Origin: JAZNQN01 sp045590195
GTDB taxonomy: Bacteria; Bacillota; Clostridia; UMGS1883; UMGS1540
NCBI GenBank assembly: GCA_045590195.1
Contig: JAZNQN010000044.1
Location: 124,001-188,000 of the forward strand
DNA length: 64,000 nucleotides
Direction of reading: 5' to 3'
How positions within the stretch are numbered: the stretch's first letter is position 1; each line of letters opens with the position of its first letter. The notes beneath the pieces were generated by a model. It had not been told where the DNA came from. It ran no database searches and saw only the letters and a program-made list of their open reading frames with translations. Positions 35,416 to 43,729 of this stretch are shown here, piece after piece. The translations under genes were made by a program, and so were the position numbers.

Positions 35416-36849
35416 TTAAAGTTTGAAGTTTACGCTATCGTCGCCTTCGCCTTCAGCATTAAATTCATAATCTTTACCAGGCAAAATTGCGTTAAGTACG
35501 ATACCGAGAATAGAAGCCACAGCCAAAGCTGAAAGTGAAATTGTTACAGAACCAATTGTAAATGTAGCGGCAGTTCCAAGACCAAGAGCTGAAACCAAAA
35601 TTACAGCTGCAACAATTAAGTTACGGCTCTTTGTGAAGTCAACTTTGTTTTCAACAACGTTTCTGACACCGATTGCAGAAATCATACCATAAAGGATAAA
35701 TGAAATACCACCGATTACAGCTGTTGGAATAACGTTTACCAAAGCTGCAAATTTAGGTGAGAACGAAAGAAGTACTGCGATTACAGCCGCAATACGAACA
35801 ACCTTTGGATCGTATACTTTTGAAAGCGCCAAAACGCCTGTGTTTTCGCCATAAGTAGTATTTGCAGGACCACCGAAAATAGCTGAAAGTGATGTTGCAA
35901 GACCATCACCCATAAGTGAACGATGAAGACCGGGAGATGCGATAAAGTTTTTACCAACTGTTGAAGAAATAGCTGAAATATCGCCGATATGTTCCATCAT
36001 TGTAGCAAGTGAAATTGGCATAATAGCAACAATTGAACTGATTACAAGTGAAGTATTTGACCAGTCAACACCACCGAAAATTGTATTGTTCCATTTAATT
36101 GGGAAACCAATCCAAGCAGCTTCTTTAAGCTGATCAAGTGCTGAGGCTGAGAAAAGGCGCATATTGTCGCTTCCGAGGAAAGCAATATAGCTGTTTCCAT
36201 CAGCACCAACGATTTCACTTCCGCCAACTAAAGCAAGAATTGCACCAATAGCTACTGAACCGAGAACGCCAATTAAGATAGGAATAATTTTAGCCATTCC
36301 TTTGCCCCAGATGTTGAAAATTACAACAAGTGCAAGCGCGATAACAGCCAAAAGCCAGTTTGATGTACAGTTTCCTACTGCACTGCCTGCAAGGCCAAGA
36401 CCAATACAAATAATGATTGGGCCTGTTACTACAGGTGGGAAAAACTTCATAACCTTTTTAATGCCAACGGCTTTAATAAGCCCAGCCAACACAAGGTATA
36501 CAAGACCTGCCGCAGCAACACCTATTCCAGCGTATGGAAGAAGTTGTGCATTTGTCATTTCGCCTACACCTGCCATAGGTGCAATAGCTGCATATCCGCC
36601 CAAAAATGCGAATGATGAACCTAAAAATGCAGGAACTTTTCCGCCTGTTAAAAGGTGGAATAAAAGTGTTCCAAGACCTGCCATTAAAAGAGTTGTTGCA
36701 ATGTCAAGTCCAGTTAACAAAGGCACGAGCACAGTTGCACCAAACATTGCAAATGTGTGCTGAAAACCGAGAACTAACATCTTCGGTATGCCTAAAACCT
36801 TGGCATCATGAATACCTTCATTGCCGATAACAAATTTTTCTTTTGCCAC
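35416..36849 (-). CDS. uraA: Uracil-xanthine permease (NCS2 family)
   Basis: 477 residues with about 14 membrane segments, starting GTG behind AAGAAGG. NCS2 motifs are QHTFAMFGATVLVPLLTG near residue 29 and GGPANTTYGENTGVLALSKV near residue 310, which holds the substrate and proton-coupling glutamate. It is slightly longer than E. coli UraA. Pairing with upp points to uracil as substrate. The upstream promoter has consensus boxes and I see no PyrR attenuator. Confidence 0.93.
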   Translation of the reverse strand: MAKEKFVIGNEGIHDAKVLGIPKMLVLGFQHTFAMFGATVLVPLLTGLDIATTLLMAGLGTLLFHLLTGGKVPAFLGSSFAFLGGYAAIAPMAGVGEMTNAQLLPYAGIGVAAAGLVYLVLAGLIKAVGIKKVMKFFPPVVTGPIIICIGLGLAGSAVGNCTSNWLLAVIALALVVIFNIWGKGMAKIIPILIGVLGSVAIGAILALVGGSEIVGADGNSYIAFLGSDNMRLFSASALDQLKEAAWIGFPIKWNNTIFGGVDWSNTSLVISSIVAIMPISLATMMEHIGDISAISSTVGKNFIASPGLHRSLMGDGLATSLSAIFGGPANTTYGENTGVLALSKVYDPKVVRIAAVIAVLLSFSPKFAALVNVIPTAVIGGISFILYGMISAIGVRNVVENKVDFTKSRNLIVAAVILVSALGLGTAATFTIGSVTISLSALAVASILGIVLNAILPGKDYEFNAEGEGDDSVNFKL

Positions 36850-36891
36850 TTGAATTACCTTCTTTCTTTTGAATTTAGTTTAACCTTTATT

Positions 36892-36920
36892 ATTATACAT
36901 TATTTGACAAATGTTGTCAA
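36892..36920 (-). promoter_or_regulatory. Consensus promoter for uraA-upp
   Basis: Minus strand TTGACA, 17-nt spacer, TATAAT, about 43 nt before the GTG. The -35 region also contains a TTTGTCAA/TTGACAAA inverted repeat around 36904-36920 that could bind a repressor. Confidence 0.85.
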
Positions 36921-36945
36921 CGAAAACATATAAAACAGTTTTATA

Positions 36946-36974
36946 TTGAATTTTTTTGAAAAATAATATATAAT
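36946..36974 (+). promoter_or_regulatory. Promoter for the ABC-F gene
   Basis: TTGAAT, 17-nt spacer, TATAAT, 30 nt upstream of the ATG. Confidence 0.75.
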
Positions 36975-37004
36975 GTTAAAAGACAAAAATTTTGAGGTGA
37001 ATTT

Positions 37005-38894
37005 ATGGCAATTTTAAGCATTGGAAGCCTTAGCAAAAGTTTTGGCGAAAATGTTCTTTTTGAAAATGTTTCGTTCTCTGTTTCTGAAAACGACAAAATT
37101 GGTTTTATTGGCGGAAACGGAGCAGGAAAAACTACTCTTTTTAAAATAATTTGCGGCGAAGAGCTTAAAGATAATGGAACGCTTTCTATCTCTTCCCAAA
37201 TAAAAATTTCATATATGCAGCAGTTTCCTTTAAAAGATTCTGAAAAAACTGTTTACGATGAAGCACTTCAGGTTTTTTCATATCTTGAAGAAATTGAGAA
37301 AAAAGAAAAAGAAGTGACCGACAAAATAGCTCTAGGCCTTGATATACCTAAATACATTGAGCTTCAGCACGATTTGAGAGTTCAGTTTGAAAATATGGGC
37401 GGACTTACCTATAAATCGAGGACCAGATCAATGCTTTTGGGGCTTGGTTTTTCGGAAAATGACTTAGATTTACCTGTATCCGCTTTAAGCGGTGGCGAAA
37501 AAACAAGGGTTTCGCTTGCAAAAATGCTTTTATCTGACTCTGATTTACTTCTTCTTGACGAGCCTACAAATCATCTTGACATGGATGCGGTGGCTTTTCT
37601 GGAGGACTACTTAAAAGCCTGGAAAAAAGCTTTTATCGTAATTTCTCACGACCGCTATTTTCTTGACAGCGTAACAGAAAAAACAATGGAGCTTGAAAAC
37701 AAAAATTTAAAGCTTTTCAATGCGCCTTATTCTAAATATTTAAGTTTTAAGGAAAACGACTGGGAAATTACCAAGAAACACTACGAAAACGATTTAAAAG
37801 AAATTAAGCGAATTGAAGGAATAATTGAACAGCAGCGAAGATGGAACAGAGAAAAAAACATCAGAACGGCTGAAAGCAAACAGAAAATGCTTGACAAAAT
37901 GGTTTCAAACCTCAAAAAGCCTGATGCCCTTCAAAAAGATGTTGCAATTTCTTTTTCGGCTAAAGTACAAAGCGGATTTGATGTTTTAAAATGCGATTCA
38001 CTTTCAAAAGCATTTGATAGTGAACAGCTTTTCAGCAACTTGTCCATTGACATTAAAAGAGGCGACCGTGCGTTTATTATTGGCGGTAACGGAACAGGAA
38101 AATCTACGCTATTTAATATAATAACCAGACGTATTGAAGCCGACAGCGGAACTTTTTCCCTTGGTACAAAGGTTGATTTGGGATATTTTGACCAGCACTC
38201 TTCCGACCTTTCTGCATCAGGAACAGTAATTTCAGAAATAAGAAATGCACATCCACAGATGACTGATACGGAAATAAGATGCGCTCTGGCAGGATTTTTA
38301 TTCTTTGGCGATGATGTTTTTAAAGAAATTTCTGCCCTCAGCGGTGGCGAAAGAGCCAGGGTTGCCTTACTTAAGCTTATGCTTTCAGGCCACAATTTAC
38401 TGCTTCTTGACGAGCCTACAAACCATCTTGACATTAAAAGCCGTGAGGCGCTTGAAGATGCGCTTTTATCTTACAACGGAACTGTTCTGGCAATTTCTCA
38501 CGACCGTTATTTTATAAACAAGCTTGCAACAAGAATTTATGCTTTGCAAAAAAATGGTATGAGCCTTTATGAAGGTAATTATGATTATTACAAGCAGAAA
38601 AAGATTGAGGCTACGCCTCAGGCGGTTAAATCCCCCAAAAAAGAAAATACTTACGAAATTCAAAAAGCTGAAAGAGCCGAGCTTAAACGCCTTCAGCGAA
38701 ATTTAGAAAAATGTGAAGGCGATATTGCCAAAAACGAAGAAAGAGTAAAAACACTTGAAGAAGAGCTTTTAAAAGCAGGCTCAGATTACGTTAAGGCCAC
38801 AGAAATCACCGAAGAAATTTCCGCTTTAAACGAGGCTTTGGCAGATTTATACGCACTTTGGGAGGAGCTTTCTTTAAAGCTTTCGGAAAATTAA
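37005..38894 (+). CDS. ABC-F family ATPase (ribosome-associated)
   Basis: 629 residues with two ABC ATPase domains and no membrane segments. Walker A sites are GGNGAGKTT near residue 36 and GGNGTGKST near 361; signatures are LSGGEKTRVSLAKML near 161 and LSGGERARVALLKLM near 444; Walker B sites are LLLLDEPTNHLDM and LLLLDEPTNHLDI. A charged linker lies between them and a C-terminal coiled coil at about 550-625, as in Uup/YfmR-type proteins that clear stalled ribosomes. Antibiotic resistance members also exist, but nothing here suggests one. Its 3' end overlaps the convergent carboxypeptidase gene by 4 nt. Confidence 0.92.
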   Translation: MAILSIGSLSKSFGENVLFENVSFSVSENDKIGFIGGNGAGKTTLFKIICGEELKDNGTLSISSQIKISYMQQFPLKDSEKTVYDEALQVFSYLEEIEKKEKEVTDKIALGLDIPKYIELQHDLRVQFENMGGLTYKSRTRSMLLGLGFSENDLDLPVSALSGGEKTRVSLAKMLLSDSDLLLLDEPTNHLDMDAVAFLEDYLKAWKKAFIVISHDRYFLDSVTEKTMELENKNLKLFNAPYSKYLSFKENDWEITKKHYENDLKEIKRIEGIIEQQRRWNREKNIRTAESKQKMLDKMVSNLKKPDALQKDVAISFSAKVQSGFDVLKCDSLSKAFDSEQLFSNLSIDIKRGDRAFIIGGNGTGKSTLFNIITRRIEADSGTFSLGTKVDLGYFDQHSSDLSASGTVISEIRNAHPQMTDTEIRCALAGFLFFGDDVFKEISALSGGERARVALLKLMLSGHNLLLLDEPTNHLDIKSREALEDALLSYNGTVLAISHDRYFINKLATRIYALQKNGMSLYEGNYDYYKQKKIEATPQAVKSPKKENTYEIQKAERAELKRLQRNLEKCEGDIAKNEERVKTLEEELLKAGSDYVKATEITEEISALNEALADLYALWEELSLKLSEN

Positions 38895-39991
38895 TAAAAT
38901 ACTCCCACAAATATTTTTACGCTTTTTTTGAAAAGCTCATAAAAATTATCTTTTTCTGGGAGCAGTACATCGCGGTTTGAAATAAGCGCACACTCTCCCA
39001 TTTTAACTCCATTTAAAGTAACTGTGACCTTTCCCACCTTTTGCCCCCTCTTTACGGGCAGGGTAATTTTCAGGGGAAGGTCGGTATATTTTTCAAGGTT
39101 TTTAGCTTCGGCATCGCTTAAGAACACTCCAATATTGTTTTCACACACAACGGGTACTCTTTCGCCGTTTTCTGCCATTATTTCGCCAAACTCACTTCCG
39201 CCCTCAACAGGAATTATAAGCTTATAGTTTTCATATATGTAATCAAAAAGCTTTGTATGGTCGCTCCAGTCATCAGGGGCGTTTAATGTTACGGCAATTA
39301 TTCTTTTTCCGCCTCTTTCGCAGGCAGAAACCAAACAACGGCCGCTTTTTTTGGTGTAGCCGGTTTTAACCCCTATTACCCCATCACACATTTTTAAAAG
39401 CTTATTATGGTTTGTATAAGTTGCCCTTTCAGTTGTTTTCTGCCATGTGGCGGCTATTTCTGCAAAAAGTTTATTATTCATTGCGTGGGCAGTTATTTTA
39501 GCCATATCAAGGGCAGTTGTAATATGCCCTTCTTCATCAAGGCCGTTTGGGTTTTTAAAGCTTGTTTGCAAGGCTCCGATTTCGTGTGCACGCTGTGTCA
39601 TTTTTTCTGCAAAAGCAGATACGTTTCCGCTAATATGCTCGGCAAGGGCAACGGCGGCATCGTTACCTGAGGGCAGCATAAGCCCCCACAAAAGCTCGGA
39701 AACAGTTACTTTTTCCCCTACTTTTAAATACATTGAACTGCCTTCCTGATATGCGGCGTTTTGAGAAACAGTTACTATTTCATCGCCTTTTCCATATTCG
39801 CAGGCCAAAAGTGCCGTCATAATTTTTGTTGTGCTTGCCATAGTCATCGGTGCAGTTGCATTTTTTGAATATAGTACTCTGCCGTTTTCGGCATCTATTA
39901 CTACTGCGCTTCTGGCTGAAAGGTTTAACCCATCAGCATACACAGAGCAGGATAATATTAAAAATACTAAAATTACACTTATTCTTTTCAA
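38891..39991 (-). CDS. D-alanyl-D-alanine carboxypeptidase (PBP5/DacF type, S11)
   Basis: 366 residues from a TTG at 39991 behind GGGTGA; a GTG 9 nt earlier is also possible but lacks a binding site. Signal peptide to about residue 21. The catalytic set is complete: SxxK in ASTTKIMTALL near residue 55, SGN in PSGNDAAVAL near 112, and KTG in GVKTGYTKKSG near 215. The C-terminal domain (about 270-340) is the PBP5 beta-rich domain, followed by an amphipathic end for membrane contact. The enzyme removes the terminal D-Ala of stem peptides. The start region lies inside a terminator hairpin. Confidence 0.9.
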   Translation of the reverse strand: MKRISVILVFLILSCSVYADGLNLSARSAVVIDAENGRVLYSKNATAPMTMASTTKIMTALLACEYGKGDEIVTVSQNAAYQEGSSMYLKVGEKVTVSELLWGLMLPSGNDAAVALAEHISGNVSAFAEKMTQRAHEIGALQTSFKNPNGLDEEGHITTALDMAKITAHAMNNKLFAEIAATWQKTTERATYTNHNKLLKMCDGVIGVKTGYTKKSGRCLVSACERGGKRIIAVTLNAPDDWSDHTKLFDYIYENYKLIIPVEGGSEFGEIMAENGERVPVVCENNIGVFLSDAEAKNLEKYTDLPLKITLPVKRGQKVGKVTVTLNGVKMGECALISNRDVLLPEKDNFYELFKKSVKIFVGVFY

Positions 39992-40027
39992 AAAAATCAC
40001 CCATATAAACTATATGAGTGATTTTTT
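39991..40027 (-). terminator. Terminator of the mgl operon overlapping the carboxypeptidase start
   Basis: A 17-bp stem with a 3-nt loop, arms 40011-40027 and 39991-40007. The only imperfection is G-U in minus-strand RNA but C-A in plus-strand RNA, so it is built for the minus strand. It ends in a run of T residues that leads into the TTG start codon, and the ribosome binding site GGGTGA is in the 3' arm. Confidence 0.85.
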
Positions 40028-40036
40028 GAAATTTGC

Positions 40037-41059
40037 TTACTTTTTAACAAGATATTTTCTTACATCAATTGAAACTGCAAGAATAATAATTATGCCCTTT
40101 ATTATATACTGCAGATACGGGCTTACGCCTATAAAATTAAGTCCGTAATTTATAAACTGCAAAATAACTGTTCCTATTAAAACCCCCGGAATTGTTCCAA
40201 CGCCGCCTGAAAACGAAACGCCACCAACTACGCAGGCCGAAATTGCATCAAGCTCATAGTTTATGCCCGTATTACTGGTTGCCGAGCCTATTCGTCCTGC
40301 CTCAAGGAAACCGGCAATACCATATAAAATGCCCGAAATTATAAAAATTGTTATTATATTCTTTGCCAGGTTTACGCCCGAAACTGCTGCCGCTTCGGGG
40401 TTTCCGCCAATTGCGAACATATTTCTGCCAAGGCGGGTTTTGTTCCATATAAACCACATAATTGCCGCTATAACAATAAGATAAATTATAAGATACGGCA
40501 ACTCGAAACTGCCTATTTTAAGAGAGCCTGTTACAAAGTTTGTATACCTTTCATCAAAATTTGCAATCGGCTGTGCGCCAAGTGGTGGTCGGTCGATATA
40601 AATACAGGAAAGGCCATAGGCAATAAGCTGTGTTCCAAGGGTTATAATAAATGCGTGAACCTTAAGCTTTGCCACGCCAAAACCGTTTACCGCACCAAAC
40701 GCAGCACCTACTGCCGCAGAAATTAAAAGCGGCACAATTATAGGTAGTTGCGGCAAATCGGGATACATTCTTGAAGAATAGCTTACCGACTGCAAAAGCG
40801 ATGCCGCAAGTATTGCGGTAAGGCCTAAAATTCTGCCGGCAGAAAGGTCGGTTCCCTGAAGCACTATAAGCCCTGCAACCCCCAAAGCCAGAATACCCCT
40901 TGTTGAAGCCTGGCTTAAAATGTTTGTTATATTACGAAGTGATACAAACGATGGGTCTTTAATTATTACCGCCAGTATCATAATTCCAAGCACTATATAT
41001 AAAGAATAGTTCAGTAAAAAATCCTGAATTTTTCTCTTGTTTACACCTTGTAAATTCAT
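40037..41059 (-). CDS. mglC: Sugar ABC transporter permease (MglC/RbsC family)
   Basis: 340 residues with eight to ten membrane segments and the family motif GLTAILAASLLQS near residue 79. The EAA-like loop is GGNPEAAAVSGVNLAKNII near residue 217, and GGVSFSGGVGTIPGVLIGT near 279 is typical of MglC/RbsC. It forms the channel of a periplasmic-type sugar importer. Gene order mglB-mglA-mglC and the sequence of the binding protein suggest galactose or methyl-galactoside, but close relatives carry other sugars. Confidence 0.88.
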   Translation of the reverse strand: MNLQGVNKRKIQDFLLNYSLYIVLGIMILAVIIKDPSFVSLRNITNILSQASTRGILALGVAGLIVLQGTDLSAGRILGLTAILAASLLQSVSYSSRMYPDLPQLPIIVPLLISAAVGAAFGAVNGFGVAKLKVHAFIITLGTQLIAYGLSCIYIDRPPLGAQPIANFDERYTNFVTGSLKIGSFELPYLIIYLIVIAAIMWFIWNKTRLGRNMFAIGGNPEAAAVSGVNLAKNIITIFIISGILYGIAGFLEAGRIGSATSNTGINYELDAISACVVGGVSFSGGVGTIPGVLIGTVILQFINYGLNFIGVSPYLQYIIKGIIIILAVSIDVRKYLVKK

Positions 41060-41073
41060 AAATACGCTCCTAA

Positions 41074-42567
41074 TCAGATATATTTTGCCGCATATTCCAT
41101 AATTTTTTCCTGAGTTAAATTCTTTGTTTCTTCAATTGCCGCAACCCTTCCGCCTGACATAATGAGTATTTTATCGCAAATGCCAAGCAGTTCACTCATT
41201 TCGGATGAAACTACTATAATTCCTTTTCCGCTTGCCGCAAGGTCGATTATAAGCTGATAAATTTCAAATTTAGCGCCAACATCAATACCCCTTGTAGGCT
41301 CATCAAGAAGTAGAATTTCGGGCGTTGTTAAAAGCCATCTGCCAAGCAGAACCTTTTGCTGATTTCCGCCTGAAAGTGTTCTGATAAACGTTTTTTTAGA
41401 AGGAGTTTTAACCCTTATTTTATCAATAACCCAGTCGGTATCACTATTCATTTTCCTGCCGCTTAAAACGCCGAAGCTTGCATATTTTTTAAGGTTTGCA
41501 ATAGTTGAATTAAAGGTTATGTCAAGGCCTGAAAAAATACCTGTGGCACGCCGCTCCTCTGTTAAAAGTGCAAAGCCGTTTTTAATTGCCGCGGCACAGT
41601 TTTTATTATCAATTTCCTTGCCGTGAAGATATATTTTACCGCTTTCTTTCTTCTTTATTCCAAAAAGCAGTTCCAAAAGTTCAGTTCGCCTTGAGCCAAC
41701 AAGGCCTGCAACGCCTAAAATTTCGCCCTTTCGCAATGTAAAGCTTACGTTTTTTACTTTTGGTTCGTATTTACCGCAAAGGTCTTTTGCCTCTAAAATA
41801 ACTTCGCCGGGAGTGTTTTTCTTTTCAGGAAAACGGCTTTCAAGGTCACGCCCTACCATAAGTTTTATAATTTTATCAGTTGTAAGCGATGCGGCAGGCT
41901 CGGTTGTAATCCACTTTCCGTCACGCATTATTGTAACTTCGTCGCATATAGTTAAAATTTCTTCCATTTTGTGAGAAATATAAATAATTCCGCAACCATC
42001 TTTTTTAAGCTTTTCAATTATTTTAAAAAGGCTTTCGCTTTCACTTTCAGTAAGGGATGATGTTGGCTCATCGAGCACTAAAATTTTAGCGCCATATGAA
42101 ACCGCACGGGCTATTTCAACCATTTGCCTTTGCGAAACCGAAAGCTTTCCCATTTTTATTTTGGGGTCTACATTTATTCCAAGGCTTTCGAAAATGCTTT
42201 TCGTATCTCTATACATTTTCTTTCGGTCAATAATTCCGCCTTTAGTCGGAAATCTTCCAAGCCACATATTATCCATAATATCACGCTGAAGCACCTGATT
42301 TAATTCCTGATGCACCATTGCAACACCACGCTCAAGCGCTTGTTTGGGATTTTTAAAATCAACCTTTTGGCCGTTTATTAAAATTTCGCCCTCATCTTTG
42401 CTATAAACTCCGAAAAGGCATTTCATAAGAGTTGATTTTCCTGCTCCGTTTTCGCCCATAAGGGCGTGGGTACTGCCTTTTTTTACGTTTAAGTTAACCT
42501 TATCAAGAGCCCTCACACCGGGGAACTGCTTGCTGATGCCTCGCATTTGGAGCAAATATTCTTCCAT
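41074..42567 (-). CDS. mglA: Sugar ABC transporter ATP-binding protein (MglA family)
   Basis: 497 residues with two ABC domains fused, as in MglA/RbsA/XylG. The first Walker A is GENGAGKSTLMKCLFG near residue 37, with LSVSQRQMVEIARA as its signature and LVLDEPTSSL as Walker B. The second domain has the degenerate Walker A GLVGSRRTELLELLFG and signature LSGGNQQKVLLGRWL. It powers the importer. It lies 14 nt upstream of mglC and 21 nt downstream of mglB. Confidence 0.92.
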   Translation of the reverse strand: MEEYLLQMRGISKQFPGVRALDKVNLNVKKGSTHALMGENGAGKSTLMKCLFGVYSKDEGEILINGQKVDFKNPKQALERGVAMVHQELNQVLQRDIMDNMWLGRFPTKGGIIDRKKMYRDTKSIFESLGINVDPKIKMGKLSVSQRQMVEIARAVSYGAKILVLDEPTSSLTESESESLFKIIEKLKKDGCGIIYISHKMEEILTICDEVTIMRDGKWITTEPAASLTTDKIIKLMVGRDLESRFPEKKNTPGEVILEAKDLCGKYEPKVKNVSFTLRKGEILGVAGLVGSRRTELLELLFGIKKKESGKIYLHGKEIDNKNCAAAIKNGFALLTEERRATGIFSGLDITFNSTIANLKKYASFGVLSGRKMNSDTDWVIDKIRVKTPSKKTFIRTLSGGNQQKVLLGRWLLTTPEILLLDEPTRGIDVGAKFEIYQLIIDLAASGKGIIVVSSEMSELLGICDKILIMSGGRVAAIEETKNLTQEKIMEYAAKYI

Positions 42568-42588
42568 AGCCTCCCCCTCCTCTCAAAA

Positions 42589-43617
42589 TTACTGGCCGCT
42601 GTAGGGTTTATAAGGAATTCTTACTGCAACTGAGCTTTCATCGTACATATATCCCGTTCCGTCGAGATATTCTTTGCCTGCGGCGGCATTCATAGCCGCG
42701 GCAAACAAAATGTTGCCCATTTCTTCGCCATCCTGAAGCACTGTACCTGTCATATATTTTTTAGAAATAAGCTCTTTTGCCGCATCGGTTGCATCAACGC
42801 CGACTACAGGAATAAATTTACTGCTGTCGCCCTTATTATAGCCTACTGCCTGAAGTGCCGCAATTGCGCCCTGAGCCATACCATCGTTATTGGCTACAAC
42901 AAATTCAATTTTATTGCCGTATTTTGAAAGCCAGGCCTCCATTGCACGATTTGCAAGCTCAGTATCCCAGTTACAGACCTGAAGTTCAAGCTCTTCGCAC
43001 TTAACGCCATTTTCCTCGGCAGTTTTAATTGAATACTCTGTTCTTGCAACGGCTTCGGGGTTATCAGGCTCGCCTTTAAACATTACATACTGCATAACGC
43101 CATCGCCATTTGTATCGTAATTTCCGCCTTTCCAGGTTTCGGCAATAATCTGCCCCTGAATTATGCCTGCATCTTTGGCGTTTGTACCAATAAATCTTGC
43201 CTTATCGTATGATTTTAAAATTTCTTCAGAAGGCTCTCGATTGAAGAAAATAAGCGGAATCCCCGCGTTTTTTGCCTTTGAAACAATTGTTCCTGCCGCT
43301 CCTACATCTACTATATTTACAAGCAACACGTCAACGCCTTTCTGAATTAAAAGGTCAACCTGGTCGTTTTGAGTTCCCTGGTCGTTTTTACCGTCGTTTA
43401 AGAAAAGCTGTGCATTGCCCTGTGCTCTTTTTTCCAAAGTCTGGCGAACTGTTGAAATATAAGTATCGTCATATTTGTATATGCATACGCCAATTTTTGG
43501 CGCATCCATATTGTCAGTTAAAGTTGCTCCGTTCTCATCGGCTCCGCCGCTTTCTCCACAGCCCGCCAGAATACACATTACACATATAAGCATTAAAGCT
43601 AAAAATCTTTTTTTCAA
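42589..43617 (-). CDS. mglB: Galactose/methyl-galactoside-type substrate-binding lipoprotein
   Basis: 342 residues from the TTG at 43617 (AAAGG 10 nt upstream); an ATG 9 nt earlier abuts the binding site. A lipoprotein signal ends in LAGC (Cys about 20), so the protein is anchored outside the membrane. The type I periplasmic binding fold is clear from IGVCIYKYDDTYISTVRQ and QVDLLIQKGVDVLLVN near residue 90. FVVANNDGMAQGAIAALQAVG and VVGVDATDAAKELI match the MglB family. Substrate is inferred. The nearby uxaC leaves open a link to hexuronate or pectin-derived sugars. Confidence 0.88.
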   Translation of the reverse strand: MKKRFLALMLICVMCILAGCGESGGADENGATLTDNMDAPKIGVCIYKYDDTYISTVRQTLEKRAQGNAQLFLNDGKNDQGTQNDQVDLLIQKGVDVLLVNIVDVGAAGTIVSKAKNAGIPLIFFNREPSEEILKSYDKARFIGTNAKDAGIIQGQIIAETWKGGNYDTNGDGVMQYVMFKGEPDNPEAVARTEYSIKTAEENGVKCEELELQVCNWDTELANRAMEAWLSKYGNKIEFVVANNDGMAQGAIAALQAVGYNKGDSSKFIPVVGVDATDAAKELISKKYMTGTVLQDGEEMGNILFAAAMNAAAGKEYLDGTGYMYDESSVAVRIPYKPYSGQ

Positions 43618-43684
43618 AATAGTCATCCTTTCTTTTAATAATTTTGTTTGCTAAATTCATTGTTTCCAAAAAATTTAAAAGTAT

Positions 43685-43718
43685 AACAAAAAAAGAACTC
43701 CGAAGAGTTCTTTTTGTT
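43685..43718 (-). terminator. Terminator after uxaC
   Basis: AAAAAGAACTC / GAGTTCTTTTT with CGAA loop, A-run and T-run on either side. It separates uxaC from the mgl genes, although some readthrough into mglB is likely since no clear mgl promoter is visible in the remaining 60 nt. Confidence 0.85.
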
Positions 43719-43729
43719 ATGAGAAATTT

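Noticed and set aside
37005..38894. Antibiotic resistance ABC-F
   Set aside because: The C-terminal coiled coil and overall pattern look like housekeeping members, and no antibiotic-type leader is present upstream.
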